15,843 nucleotides of DNA from Thermoplasmata archaeon (GCA_021797225.1 JAKAAE010000025.1:1-15843); one strand, 5' to 3'; positions 6,372 through 14,791 are shown, counted from the first letter of the stretch. Numbers and translations are program-made. The notes: generated by a model not told the origin, from the sequence alone.

Positions 6372-6620
6372 ATGGTAAAAACTACTATAATTTTGAATGA
6401 TAGTATATACAAAGAACTTATTGATGAATCTATAGAAAGATATGGTACAGCAAAAAAACTCTCCTTAATAATAAATGAAAAATTAAGAGACTACAATAAA
6501 ATTAAAAGAATAGATAATGATAAACTTAAGTTAACATATAAACTCGGAAGAAAATTGACAAATACTGAAATTAATCAGGCAAAGGACGACTATAGAGGAA
6601 AAACAGAATGGAAGCAGTAA
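6372..6620 (+). CDS. VapB-type antitoxin
   Basis: This is an 82-residue protein whose first 50 or so residues look like a ribbon-helix-helix DNA-binding domain: a short N-terminal strand (VKTTIILNDSIYKELI), then a helix containing ERYGTAKKLSLIINEKL. The C-terminal half is charged (TNTEINQAKDDYRG), as expected for the toxin-wrapping tail of a VapB. It overlaps the PIN-domain gene downstream by 13 nt, the classical antitoxin-first arrangement. It would neutralise the toxin and repress the operon through the promoter repeats just upstream. The subfamily cannot be fixed by eye. Context with the PIN gene is the strongest support. Confidence 0.8.
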   Translation: MVKTTIILNDSIYKELIDESIERYGTAKKLSLIINEKLRDYNKIKRIDNDKLKLTYKLGRKLTNTEINQAKDDYRGKTEWKQ

Positions 6621-7009
6621 TTGATACAAATGTATTAATCTATGAATTCATTGAAGATTCGGAATATCATGATGAAGTAAAACAAATGTTAAATGGATTA
6701 GATCATGTAATAATCCCGGAAATAGTTGTAAATGAATTTATATATATATCATCAAAAATTGGCGTTCCTTTTAGCATTATTAAAAATAAAATTATTGAAC
6801 TTTATACTTCCTATCAATCTGAAGTGATAGAAATAAAAAATGATTACATTATACATATAATAAATAGTTCAAACAACATTTATGAATTTAAAAATTTTAA
6901 TGATATAATAATATCATTCATATCTAAAATTAAGGATGCCCCATTATTTACATATGATAATAATTTGAAAAAATATTGCAGTAAGCATAAAATTAAATTG
7001 GTTAAATAA
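6608..7009 (+). CDS. vapC: VapC-type PIN-domain ribonuclease toxin
   Basis: This 133-residue protein is of normal length for VapC. It has the acidic residues of a PIN domain: D6 in VIDTNVLIYEF, E38 or E43 in PEIVVNEF, D99 in FNDIIISF and D117 in LFTYDNNLKKY. The set coordinates Mg2+/Mn2+ in a single-strand RNA-cleaving active site. Family members typically cut tRNA or rRNA to arrest growth when the antitoxin is lost. The start overlaps the antitoxin gene by 13 nt, so translation is coupled. The coding frame is intact and all catalytic acids are present, so the toxin is probably functional. The RNA target is unknown. Confidence 0.9.
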   Translation: MEAVIDTNVLIYEFIEDSEYHDEVKQMLNGLDHVIIPEIVVNEFIYISSKIGVPFSIIKNKIIELYTSYQSEVIEIKNDYIIHIINSSNNIYEFKNFNDIIISFISKIKDAPLFTYDNNLKKYCSKHKIKLVK

Positions 7010-7019
7010 TGCTATTTCA

Positions 7020-7042
7020 TTATTTTTAATCCGATTTTTTTA
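7020..7042 (+). terminator. T-rich terminator after vapC
   Basis: Two T-runs (ATTTTTAATCC, then GATTTTTTTATG) follow the vapC stop by 10-30 bp without a hairpin, the usual form of an archaeal intrinsic terminator. Confidence 0.4.
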
Positions 7043-7422
7043 TGAAACTCTGTATTAGTTATAACGCGCATTTATTATGCTTTGATAGGTGATTTATCTC
7101 TTCTTCTGAAATACTTTTCCTTGTTATGCACTTCCTTCTTTCAATCGCTAAAAGTCTCAATAATTGTAATACTAAATAACCTACTACCTTGTGGAAAAAA
7201 ATCTTTTCAATAATGTATGTAAAGGTTGTGTACAATATTATGTGTAAATGTAAACCACTCTGATATAGGATTATTTGTCGCACATTTTATTCTAAATGAG
7301 AACGTTTACTATTATTACAGATTACGTGAATATAAAATTTATTTTATATATAGTAAATTCTGAAAAGTTTGGATTTAGAAATTAAAGAAATAAATCCATG
7401 AAAAAAGCATAAAAGGTAATTT
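7043..7422. other. Intergenic region with a possible transposase remnant
   Basis: About 380 bp lie between vapC and the membrane-protein gene. A minus-strand frame of 74 codons (7059-7283, GTG start) ends with FFHKVVGYLVLQLLRLLAIE, then KSISEEEINHLSK. The hydrophobic helix followed by a charged helix resembles the extreme C-terminus of some IS4-like transposases, but the match is weak and no other domain is present. No RNA gene or promoter for a complete gene was seen. T-runs at 7398-7412 read on the minus strand may terminate the membrane-protein gene. Confidence 0.25.
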
Positions 7423-8835
7423 TTATACTGGCTTATTACTTTGATATTCCTGTTTTATATTTTTCCGCAGTGAATTCACAAACAATGCAGACATCAGGAA
7501 TATAGCAATAACTATCAGAACTAAACCTATGGCCTCAGGGAGCCATATTAATGTAAGAGTATAGGTAAGAACTCCGAATGCTCCTATTATTGTTCCTGCG
7601 AATATAAAGTAAAGCACTGATTTCCTTTCCTTCTCCATCCCTGAGATATAATGCATAAATACAAGTATAATTCCTGCAAGTAAAGGCATCAGGAAAAACA
7701 CAAAGAGAAGATGCCCATTGGTGAATGCCATATCATATAAGTATCCCGGTCCTCCATTTGGTGGGACACCCGGGCTTCCGAAACCATAGTATGCCTCGTT
7801 GAATTCCATAGTATATCCCAGGCCGATCATCACAGCCATAGTAACTATCCATGTGAACATTTCAGCTATCTGTGTAAGTCTTTCAGTTCTTTTTGAGGAA
7901 AGTATGTAATAGAGACCTATAATAGATATCAGGGCACCCCATCCAACTATTCCTGTTTGACTATCATCCAGAGCAAGCCCATCCATACCTCCGGGCCCGT
8001 ATGGAGCAATTGTAGGTATAACATAAGTTCCAAAAGATGATATCAGATATAGGTAAGTCATGGATAGTGTTCCAAAAATTGCGATAATCATACCCGCATT
8101 AACTATATTTCTCTGCCAAAAATTCAGTTTTTCATAACCGAAACTTACTGCAGCTATAGCCACGATTCCACCCATCACTGCCGGGAGCATCTCATGGGAA
8201 TGGGATGTTATGAGATTGCCTAGGAATGTCTGAAGACCACCCCACTGTGTAACATAACTGTTGAAGAACGGTAACGACGAATATCCGAAAAGATTTCCAT
8301 ATTCCAGTACCATGCCCATTACTGCTGCAATTCCAGCTGAAAGGGTTGAAAAAACTATAAGAACATAGGCTCCCCATATTGACTTAAATTTCTCTTTTTT
8401 CGTAAATGGCATGATGATGAGAGAAACAAGGAATATTAAAGCAATCACGACCATCCATATATCCCTTATTGCCTGGAGGATGTAATCTGCATTCTGCGTG
8501 TATGCAGGGTAAAAGAATATCATTCCCAGCAGTGTGAAAATCAATACAGGATACGTACTGAGGTTTACCGCCTTTTTGGCAAAATTTCCCAGATCGAGAA
8601 GTGAGGTTGTATAGAGGATGAGGAGAAAAGCAAAGGGTATCATGACTGTATGGTAGAAATTAATCATGTCCAGGGTGAAGTCTCCAAGTTTAAACCAGGT
8701 TACTCCAGGCAGCAGAGGGCTGATAACAAGGAAAAATGTAATGAAAACCAGCACGGCACCCATGTTATATTTTTCATTTAAAAGAAATCCCAGAATACCC
8801 GAACCATTAGATGGGTTATGTTTCATAATTATCAT
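7423..8835 (-). CDS. Polytopic membrane protein with histidines in or near membrane segments, function unknown
   Basis: This is a protein of about 470 residues with roughly 12-14 predicted membrane helices and no signal peptide. Histidines lie in or next to helices: FYHTVMIPFAF (about residue 62), TSHSHEMLPAVMGG (about 212 and 214), TNGHLLFVFF (about 375) and VFMHYISG (about 395). A loop rich in Gly/Pro (APYGPGGMDG, then GSPGVPPNGGPG) separates later helices. Histidines at these places recall heme- or metal-binding membrane proteins of respiratory chains. However, no canonical heme-copper oxidase subunit I motif (such as the paired His of helix VII) is present, so this is only a suggestion. 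TTG 8838, ATG 8835 and ATG 8826 are possible starts, with a TATA-like box at 8852-8862. The gene stands alone. Confidence 0.75.
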   Translation of the reverse strand: MIIMKHNPSNGSGILGFLLNEKYNMGAVLVFITFFLVISPLLPGVTWFKLGDFTLDMINFYHTVMIPFAFLLILYTTSLLDLGNFAKKAVNLSTYPVLIFTLLGMIFFYPAYTQNADYILQAIRDIWMVVIALIFLVSLIIMPFTKKEKFKSIWGAYVLIVFSTLSAGIAAVMGMVLEYGNLFGYSSLPFFNSYVTQWGGLQTFLGNLITSHSHEMLPAVMGGIVAIAAVSFGYEKLNFWQRNIVNAGMIIAIFGTLSMTYLYLISSFGTYVIPTIAPYGPGGMDGLALDDSQTGIVGWGALISIIGLYYILSSKRTERLTQIAEMFTWIVTMAVMIGLGYTMEFNEAYYGFGSPGVPPNGGPGYLYDMAFTNGHLLFVFFLMPLLAGIILVFMHYISGMEKERKSVLYFIFAGTIIGAFGVLTYTLTLIWLPEAIGLVLIVIAIFLMSALFVNSLRKNIKQEYQSNKPV

Positions 8836-8851
8836 CAATATATTATTTGTG

Positions 8852-8862
8852 TATATAATAAA
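8852..8862 (-). promoter_or_regulatory. TATA box of the membrane-protein gene
   Basis: TTTATTATATA on the minus strand is centred 22 bp before ATG 8835 and 31 bp before ATG 8826. A leaderless or near-leaderless transcript is expected. The distance does not decide between the two ATGs. Confidence 0.4.
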
Positions 8863-9204
8863 CTATCGAAAGGGAAATCGACGAGAAGAAACTTCACGGT
8901 TCTAGTATATCGGGATAAGCCAGAAAATGCTCATTCCTGCTATACAATAGAAAAATGCATAGGGATACAAAAGATCATGATAGTAATGTTAATTACTATG
9001 ATGTGACGATTTTGGTTTCATATTAAAGGTTATAGCATTCGTTTATGATGATTAAAGCAAATAGAAGAAGATATGTAATAATAATTAATAATATAGAATC
9101 ATTAATATAAATTTATGAAGTAAATTTTTATGTGCCAACTGAAATACCAGTAGATATTGAAACAATACATATCACTATCAAGAGATTAAAAAATAAAAAA
9201 TTAT
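8863..9204. other. Intergenic region with small broken frames
   Basis: No complete gene is evident. A plus-strand segment around 8890-9006 reads RRNFTVLVYRDKPENAHSCY, then TIEKCIGIQKI, which is protein-like but lacks a credible start. From 9045 a second plus frame begins ATG ATG and reads IKANRRRYVIIINNIESLI to TAA at 9108. The same frame continues with IYEVNFYVPTEIPVDIETIH to a TAA inside the DUF1059 3' end. These may be fragments of lost genes. I do not recognise their families. Confidence 0.25.
9185..9204 (-). terminator. T-rich terminator after the DUF1059 gene
   Basis: Read on the minus strand, two runs of six T separated by one A directly follow the stop codon at 9205, a typical archaeal oligo-T termination signal. 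Confidence 0.5.
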
Positions 9205-9381
9205 TTAATATTCCTTTATTGCGGATTTAACCTTCTCAAAAAGTTCTGGGGTTATCTCGTTTATTCCATGTGCATTTTTTGCATGTGCCTGTATTACCGG
9301 TATTAACTGATCCACAGAATCAGCCTTCACGTCAAACCCACAATCCATCCCTATATCCTTGCATTTAAATTCGTATCCCAT
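9205..9381 (-). CDS. DUF1059 small protein
   Basis: This is a 58-residue protein that fits the DUF1059 family end to end: a start of MGYEFKCKDIGMDCGF, a middle of DSVDQLIPVIQAHAKNAHG and a final charged helix. Two cysteines (C7 and C14) and two histidines (H33 and H38) could form a metal site, and the family is sometimes described as metal-binding. That role is not established. A GTG at 9390 also lies in frame, but GAAGTGAT just before ATG 9381 is a good ribosome-binding site that overlaps the GTG, so the ATG is preferred. The gene lies 60 bp downstream of the HTH-10 regulator on the same strand and may share its transcript. Confidence 0.85.
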   Translation of the reverse strand: MGYEFKCKDIGMDCGFDVKADSVDQLIPVIQAHAKNAHGINEITPELFEKVKSAIKEY

Positions 9382-9443
9382 TTCTATCACTTCACTTATT
9401 ATCTCGTAATATTAAAATTAAGCATATCACATGTGTAATGAAT

Positions 9444-10046
9444 TTATAGATTGTTGAAAATGTATTCCTCTATTATCTTCTCTATTCCCCGCCTTAATGT
9501 TGCCTGTACGGACTTTTTACTTATTCCTAATTCCTGTGCCATCCCATTAAGATCTATCCTCCTGGTAAAATCAAAATAGCCCTTTGAATATGCCGTATAC
9601 AGTATTTCCTTCTGTCTCAGGGTTAATTCTCCTGGCAAATGATCATCAGCCTCATAATATCCATACTTTATACCTTTAATGCTCTCCAGAAGATTTTTTA
9701 ATGAATTCTCATTTTTTAACAGGACCTTATACTGGACTTTCTGGTTTTCGAAAATTTTTACAGATATTATCATTGCACCTGATACTGCTGATGCTCTGCA
9801 TATTTCACAACTTTTTGTTTCCATCCATGTTTTATCCCTCTGATTTTTGTACACTGTTATATTATCATCCCTGAGAATTTCCTTGTTTTTCGAATAATTC
9901 TCAATTCCCATGAGATGGTTTGTATATTCTATTTCTGGATTTATCTGGAATATTCGGGCACTAACATTAACGGTGGATAGTTTCTTTAAAACCCCACATG
10001 ATGGTTTTTCAGCAGTTAATATAATTTCTATTAAGTTTTCAGGCAT
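9444..10046 (-). CDS. HTH-10 (Bat-type) archaeal transcription regulator
   Basis: This 200-residue protein ends in a HTH_10 domain (residues 141-195: LTLRQKEILYTAYSKGYFDF, then MAQELGISKKSVQATLRRG), the helix-turn-helix of the bacterio-opsin-activator family that is largely archaeal. The N-terminal 130 residues form a beta-rich sensor domain with C17 and a C80-x2-C83 pair (CEICRAS), possibly binding metal or sensing redox state. That is inference, based on the known metal-responsive members of the family. Transcription likely starts at the ATG: a TTTATTAA box sits about 26 bp upstream. The neighbours are a DUF1059 gene downstream and the acetate operon upstream on the same strand, separated by 468 bp. 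The regulon is unknown. Confidence 0.87.
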   Translation of the reverse strand: MPENLIEIILTAEKPSCGVLKKLSTVNVSARIFQINPEIEYTNHLMGIENYSKNKEILRDDNITVYKNQRDKTWMETKSCEICRASAVSGAMIISVKIFENQKVQYKVLLKNENSLKNLLESIKGIKYGYYEADDHLPGELTLRQKEILYTAYSKGYFDFTRRIDLNGMAQELGISKKSVQATLRRGIEKIIEEYIFNNL

Positions 10047-10514
10047 TTTTATGTAATAAAGTAAATGTTAATAAATTATGGTTTTTGATATTATTTGACT
10101 TAAAATAAACGTTAATTAGCAAAAGTGAATGTATTTAAATAAATTATAAAAAACATTTATTTTTAAAGTTACCTTCCTCATAAATTCCGAGAAAGAGTGT
10201 TATGTATAAATTAAATCTCATTGACAGGGACAACATAAATCGTTTCAATAGTGAACATAAATAACTCTATAGAGGAATGATTTCCATAATATACTGGTTC
10301 ATTTTAGAATAATTTACCACAAGGCATCTTCTCCTTAATACCTATTGTCAAGTTTCGTTAATCGTTTCATGTTATCTTTACATTATCTTTATAGAACTTA
10401 TTTGTACATAAATATCATTCACAATTATTTATTTAATCTGGTTCAACATTTACTGTAAATGAACTGAAATTTTATAATGAAATTCGGCGACTTCCAGATT
10501 TTCATTCATGCATT
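10047..10514. other. Intergenic region between satP and the HTH-10 gene
   Basis: About 470 AT-rich bases hold no convincing gene. A 20-codon plus-strand frame (10202-10264, MYKLNLIDRDNINRFNSEHK) has no clear promoter. TTATCTTTA occurs twice, 11 bp apart (10372-10380 and 10383-10391), one helical turn, and could be a regulator-binding direct repeat. The promoter of the HTH-10 gene occupies roughly 10066-10080. No tRNA or structured RNA was seen by eye. Confidence 0.35.
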
Positions 10515-11171
10515 TTATTTCCTCAAGAGTGCAGGGCCGACCGGTATGGTTCCCTCCTTTATGGAATTGCTGACTATTGCGAAGCTTGTATACACTGCAA
10601 AGAATGCTGTAAGGAAGCCGAAGACACCACCCAATCTTGTTAGAACTGTTGATGAATAGTATGAACCAAAGCCAAGCATGAAAAATGCCAACATAACGAA
10701 GAAGAAAGTTAGATTAAGCGAAAGATTCAACCTCAAAGTATTGATCCACATATAGAAGGTGAATAATCCCCAGAGTATGAGCGCAATCCCCAATCCCGTT
10801 GCTGGAATTGTAATAATTTTTAAACTGGCAAATAGTACCAGAAACCCGTAGAAAAACCAGAATGAACCGTAGCTTGTAAATGCCGTGAAGCCGAATGTGT
10901 TGCCACGCCTCATCTCAAATGCACCGGTAAGCAGCTGTGCAAATCCTCCGTATGTAAAGGCAAGGGGCATGACAACTGACACTGAAGCAGCCGAAAGAAT
11001 ACCTGCATTCACAAAGCTCAGAAGGAATGTGGTGAAACCGAATGCTGCCAGGCCCAGAGGCGCGGGATCAGCCAGAAATGATTTATTTATCTGGTTAACA
11101 TTTAATAAATCCTCCTGTTTCATTTTATTCATTGTATGTTCTTCTAACTTTAGTTCCTCTGTACTTTCCAT
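10515..11171 (-). CDS. satP: Acetate/succinate transporter, GPR1/FUN34/YaaH (SatP) family
   Basis: This 218-residue protein has six membrane helices and the family signature near the first helix (ADPAPLGLAAFGFT, residues 34-47). The usual leading Asn of NPAPLG is Asp here. Further family features are FVNAGI, TYGGFAQLLTGAFEMRRGNT with a glycine-rich helix, and FGFTAFTSYGSFWFFYG. The family forms hexameric channels or symporters that move acetate with protons. The ATG follows the acs stop codon with no gap, and GGAGG (11180-11184) inside the acs 3' end is its ribosome-binding site, so the two are co-translated. Import and activation of acetate are thus genetically tied. In an acidophile acetic acid also enters by diffusion, so the direction and need of transport are open. 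Confidence 0.9.
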   Translation of the reverse strand: MESTEELKLEEHTMNKMKQEDLLNVNQINKSFLADPAPLGLAAFGFTTFLLSFVNAGILSAASVSVVMPLAFTYGGFAQLLTGAFEMRRGNTFGFTAFTSYGSFWFFYGFLVLFASLKIITIPATGLGIALILWGLFTFYMWINTLRLNLSLNLTFFFVMLAFFMLGFGSYYSSTVLTRLGGVFGFLTAFFAVYTSFAIVSNSIKEGTIPVGPALLRK

Positions 11172-13094
11172 TTAATTCTCCTCCTTTCTTATGAGGTCCA
11201 TTGCCTTTTTGATTTCATCTACTGATGCTTCATTTTCCAGAGTGCTGATATCTCCGGTTGCCTGGTTCAGGTACACTGCCTTGATTACACGTCTCATAAT
11301 CTTTCCTGATCTTGTTTTAGGTAGGGCATCAACGATATGTATTTCCTCAGGAACCATAATGGGCCCGAGATCTGTTCGCATACGTTTCTTAAGTGAGTCG
11401 ATAAGTTCAGTGCTTTTATCATAGCCTTCTTTCAGGGTTATAAATGCTACTATGGTATCACCCTTCACAGTATCCGGTCTTCCGAAGACTGCTGCCTCAG
11501 CCACCTCCTTCATTGATACGAGGCCATCCTCTATCTCAATGGTTCCTATTCTGTGGCCTGAAACCTTTAAAACTTCATCGCTTCTGCCAAGGAGCCAGTA
11601 ATAGCCATCCTTATCCTTTATGGCATAATCACCCATGAGATATTTCCCGGGGAATTTAGAAAAATATACATCTATATATCTTTTATCGTCATGATTGACA
11701 GTCAGCATCATTCCAGGCCAAGGCTTCTTCAGTACAATATATCCCTTCTCACCTGCAGGTACTTCTTTACCGGATTCATCCAGTATGACGGGATCAATTC
11801 CTGGCATGGGGAATGTGGCAGATCCGGGCTTTAAATCGGGCATACCAAGACTTATAGATGGGGAAATAGTTGGACCTCCTGTCTCAGTTTGCCAGTATGT
11901 ATCTATTACAGGGCACATCTTCTTTCCGATTACCTCATAGAACCAGTGCCATGCAGCAGGGTTTATGGGTTCTCCTGCTGTACCAAGCAATCTCAATGAT
12001 GATAAGTCATGCATTAAAGGATATTTTTCACCGTACTTCATCAGTAACCGTATTGCAGTAGGTGATGTGTACAGCATAGTCACACCGTATCTTTCTACGA
12101 TGTCCCACATTCTGTCAGGCTTAGGATAATCTATGGACCCCTCGTACATTACCGATGTTACCCCGAGAAGAAGGGGTGCAAATACGGTAAAACTGTGTCC
12201 TGTTATCCATCCTATATCTGCTGCGCACCACCACCTATCTTCTTCATCAGGGTTGAATGCCCACCTCATTGTATTGGCAATCCATACAGCATAACCACCG
12301 TTGCTATGGACAATTCCCTTAGGTTTTCCTGTCGTTCCTGATGTATGTAATATAAATAAAGGGTCGTTTGAATCAAGCTCTTCGGGCTTGACATAACCAT
12401 CTTGAAGTATTTCATCATAGTAATAATCACGATCCTGAACCATGTTGATTTTATTATGCACGTTTTTGACAACTATTACATTATCTACTCCATTGCTGAG
12501 TTCAATAGCATCGTCAACGATTTTCTTTAAAGGAATTATCTTTCCCTTCCTGTAGCCGCCATCCGCAGTTATGACGGTTCTGGCGCCTGAATCATTAATT
12601 CTCTGTGCAAGTGCTTCCTCACCGAAGCCAGAGAATACAACATTGAATACTGCTCCTATTCTTGCGCATGCGAGCATTGCTATAGGAGTTTCCAGGATCA
12701 TGGGAAGATATATGGTAACACTGTCTCCTTTCTTTACTCCCATGTCCAGAAGTGCCCTGGCAAATGCATTGACTCTCTTGTAAAGACCAAAATATGTGAC
12801 GACCTTCTCTTCTCCATGCTCTGGAACCCATATGTATGCAACTTTATTTTTCTTTTCAGTTCCAATATATCTATCCAGGCAGTTATATGACATATTTGTT
12901 TTCCCATTGACAAACCACTTATAGAAAGGCTTGTCGCGAGCATCTAGCACCTTTGTGAAAGGTTTGAACCAGTCTATTACCCTGGATTTCTTACTCCAGA
13001 ATTCCTCCGGCGCCTCGAGCGATTCCTTATATTCCTTGAGGTATCCTGACAGGGTTACCTTATATTTCTCATCCATCGGCAACGTTTCATTCAT
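11172..13094 (-). CDS. acs: Acetyl-CoA synthetase (AMP-forming)
   Basis: This cytoplasmic enzyme makes acetyl-CoA from acetate, ATP and CoA through acetyl-AMP. At 640 residues it is full length. Motifs appear in order: TSGTTGKPKG (251-260, phosphate loop), WWCAADIGWITGHSF (288-302), YWQTETGG (400-407, with W401 limiting the pocket to acetate-sized acids), GRSDEVLKVSGHR (503-515, hinge and CoA side) and LPKTRSGKIMRR, with catalytic K598, which is the lysine acetylated in regulated homologues. The gene is directly followed by satP. A TTAAATACTA box about 22 bp before the ATG suggests a leaderless transcript for the pair. Propionate may be a side substrate, but the tryptophan argues for acetate. 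Confidence 0.96.
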   Translation of the reverse strand: MNETLPMDEKYKVTLSGYLKEYKESLEAPEEFWSKKSRVIDWFKPFTKVLDARDKPFYKWFVNGKTNMSYNCLDRYIGTEKKNKVAYIWVPEHGEEKVVTYFGLYKRVNAFARALLDMGVKKGDSVTIYLPMILETPIAMLACARIGAVFNVVFSGFGEEALAQRINDSGARTVITADGGYRKGKIIPLKKIVDDAIELSNGVDNVIVVKNVHNKINMVQDRDYYYDEILQDGYVKPEELDSNDPLFILHTSGTTGKPKGIVHSNGGYAVWIANTMRWAFNPDEEDRWWCAADIGWITGHSFTVFAPLLLGVTSVMYEGSIDYPKPDRMWDIVERYGVTMLYTSPTAIRLLMKYGEKYPLMHDLSSLRLLGTAGEPINPAAWHWFYEVIGKKMCPVIDTYWQTETGGPTISPSISLGMPDLKPGSATFPMPGIDPVILDESGKEVPAGEKGYIVLKKPWPGMMLTVNHDDKRYIDVYFSKFPGKYLMGDYAIKDKDGYYWLLGRSDEVLKVSGHRIGTIEIEDGLVSMKEVAEAAVFGRPDTVKGDTIVAFITLKEGYDKSTELIDSLKKRMRTDLGPIMVPEEIHIVDALPKTRSGKIMRRVIKAVYLNQATGDISTLENEASVDEIKKAMDLIRKEEN

Positions 13095-13460
13095 ATGAAT
13101 ATAACCTATAGTAGTATTTAATTCTTCTGGATTGCATGTAATAATTATTTTTATATTATATAATACTTGATAAATTTATAATATTATTAAAATTTTTATC
13201 AATAAAAGTAGCATAATTAATATCATTATTATTTTATATTAAATATAAATTCATTATCGAAATTTTTGGGATAATATAAAAATATATGGGAGAACTATTT
13301 CAGGTTATGTTCATAATTCAGGATATCTATAAGGAATTAGATCTGCTAAACCTTTATCTATTGAACCGGTTATCTCATTTTGGTGATTTATCTTTTCTCA
13401 CATACAGAATAGAATTTTATCTCAATTATATTTATATGAGGATAACAAATGAAAACGTTC
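13095..13460. other. Very AT-rich intergenic region with an uncertain small plus-strand frame
   Basis: The first 190 bp are extremely AT-rich and hold the acs promoter (TATA-like box near 13111-13121, minus strand). From ATG 13286 a plus-strand frame of 65 codons runs to 13483 (MGELFQVMFIIQDIYKELDL, then NRLSHFGDLSFLTYRIEFY). It overlaps the AbiEii stop, has no clear ribosome-binding site, and is not recognised. It may be chance or a gene remnant. Confidence 0.2.
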
Positions 13461-14210
13461 CTATTTATTCAGCCACGATCTAATAATTTTAACTATATAA
13501 TTGATATCCGGCAACTGGTCCATTACAATATTTTTCAGTGTTTTGCTGAAATATTCTTCCTGTTTCGTAATTTCTCCTATAAACGCTTCTCTATCAAAGG
13601 TTATATTATAATATTCAAGTTTTTTATTTACCATTTCTTGATTGAATGTTATCCCTTTCGATACAATTAAAAAGAATAGATCATAGATATCCCGGGGTTT
13701 TTTCCTTGTATATATTGCCCTAACCTTTTCAGATCCTACTTCCTCCATTGACATGCCCGATAAGATACGTACAGGCAGGTTGTATTCGGGAAAATCAAAT
13801 CTCAGGGCAAGAGGTTTATCTAATATAATTTCCCTCTTGCTGATTTCAACGTATACCGGTGTACGATCTAGAGGTCCCGTATAGAGGGGCCCATTGGATA
13901 ATATCCTGAAAGATAATGTGATATTATTATTTTTTACAATTTTTACTTCATTGTTTATGCCCAGTAACGATAAATCACGGCTTATGGTTTCCGCTAGGTT
14001 CATTTTTAGATTCCAATTAGCAGTGAAATCCAGATCCTCTGAAAATCTCCTTAACCCGTGGAATAACCATAGATAAGTCCCACCCTTGAATATCAGGGGA
14101 GCACTGGACAACGAATTCAATATCATAGCCTGCATATATCGCTTTTCTTCCTGCCATGGCCTTATATTGTGCAGCTTTGCCAGTGATATTATTTCGTCCT
14201 TTGTAATCAT
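13461..14210 (-). CDS. abiEii: AbiEii-type nucleotidyltransferase toxin
   Basis: This 249-residue protein has the nucleotidyltransferase motifs of the AbiEii toxin family. These are KGGTYLWLFHGLRRFSEDLD (residues 42-61, with acidic pair D59/D61), a further acid in VYVEIS (E122), and the C-terminal pair EVGSEKVRAIYTRKK (E161, K162) and PRDIYDL (R173, D174, D177). AbiEii-type toxins transfer nucleotides to RNA or other acceptors and arrest growth, giving phage abortive infection in bacteria. The archaeal substrate is unknown. The ATG overlaps the stop of the AbiEi gene in an ATGA junction (14207-14210), so the proteins are translationally coupled. All motifs are present, so the enzyme looks active. 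Confidence 0.87.
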   Translation of the reverse strand: MITKDEIISLAKLHNIRPWQEEKRYMQAMILNSLSSAPLIFKGGTYLWLFHGLRRFSEDLDFTANWNLKMNLAETISRDLSLLGINNEVKIVKNNNITLSFRILSNGPLYTGPLDRTPVYVEISKREIILDKPLALRFDFPEYNLPVRILSGMSMEEVGSEKVRAIYTRKKPRDIYDLFFLIVSKGITFNQEMVNKKLEYYNITFDREAFIGEITKQEEYFSKTLKNIVMDQLPDINYIVKIIRSWLNK

Positions 14211-14779
14211 TTTAACATCTCCACAATTTTGTTTATTCCGCGAGTTTTGCTGTTTCTTAAATGAACAAGTAATTCAGTAAAATCTATATCTTTTTTAAAA
14301 TCTATTATATCAGGTTTAGAGAATATTTTAAAATATAATCCGTCGAAAACTGCTTTATCTGGATCGGCTACAAATATGAAGCTACCGGCTTTATCATACC
14401 TCTTGTATCCAAAAAATAACTCCGGTTTTATTTTATGATAAGTTATTCCGAGGTCGAGATAATTGAGTGAATTTTTAGTATTGATGCACTCAATATATTT
14501 AGGAACCTGATATGTTATATTGTGATATAACAGTGCAGAATTCATTGATATGTATGAGGGAGTAACTAACTGTGATGCTATAACAAAATCATCTTTTATA
14601 AAGCATATTTTCCCACTAATAAGTCTGGTCGCGAGTCCATTATTGACCAACCTGTTCATATAAACAAGTACAATATTTTTATTCTTGTTTATCAGGTTTG
14701 AAAGCTCCTGTGCGTCGTATACAGCTATACCGGAAGTCAAGGCCATATCCCGGATTTTATACAGTGATAGCTTTTTCAT
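14207..14779 (-). CDS. abiEi: AbiEi-type antitoxin / autorepressor
   Basis: This 190-residue protein lies directly upstream of AbiEii and is coupled to it by an ATGA overlap. The N-terminal part (residues 1-55 or so: LYKIRDMALTSG, then LSNLINKNKNIVLVYMNRLV, then NGLATRLISGK) looks like a winged helix, as in AbiEi antitoxins. The rest (GYKRYDKAGSFIFVADPDKA, then VFDGLYF) matches the AbiEi C-terminal domain. These antitoxins repress their own promoter by binding inverted repeats. A perfect palindrome lies just upstream. A GTG at 14785 is in frame, but AGGTG at 14785-14789 is spaced five bases before ATG 14779, which favours the ATG. Confidence 0.82.
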   Translation of the reverse strand: MKKLSLYKIRDMALTSGIAVYDAQELSNLINKNKNIVLVYMNRLVNNGLATRLISGKICFIKDDFVIASQLVTPSYISMNSALLYHNITYQVPKYIECINTKNSLNYLDLGITYHKIKPELFFGYKRYDKAGSFIFVADPDKAVFDGLYFKIFSKPDIIDFKKDIDFTELLVHLRNSKTRGINKIVEMLK

Positions 14780-14791
14780 TATCACACCTAC

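Noticed and set aside
7423..8835. Heme-copper oxidase subunit I
   Set aside because: The paired histidines of helix VII and the HPEVY-type motif of helix VI are missing, so the family name is not justified.
10885..11175. 96-codon plus-strand frame across satP
   Set aside because: It is antisense to a clearly recognised transporter gene, with no promoter or ribosome-binding site.
11191..11424. Plus-strand frames inside acs (also 11444-11638, 11695-11940, 12571-12783)
   Set aside because: They are opposite-strand shadows of a highly conserved gene. Their composition is unlike real proteins and they have no promoters.
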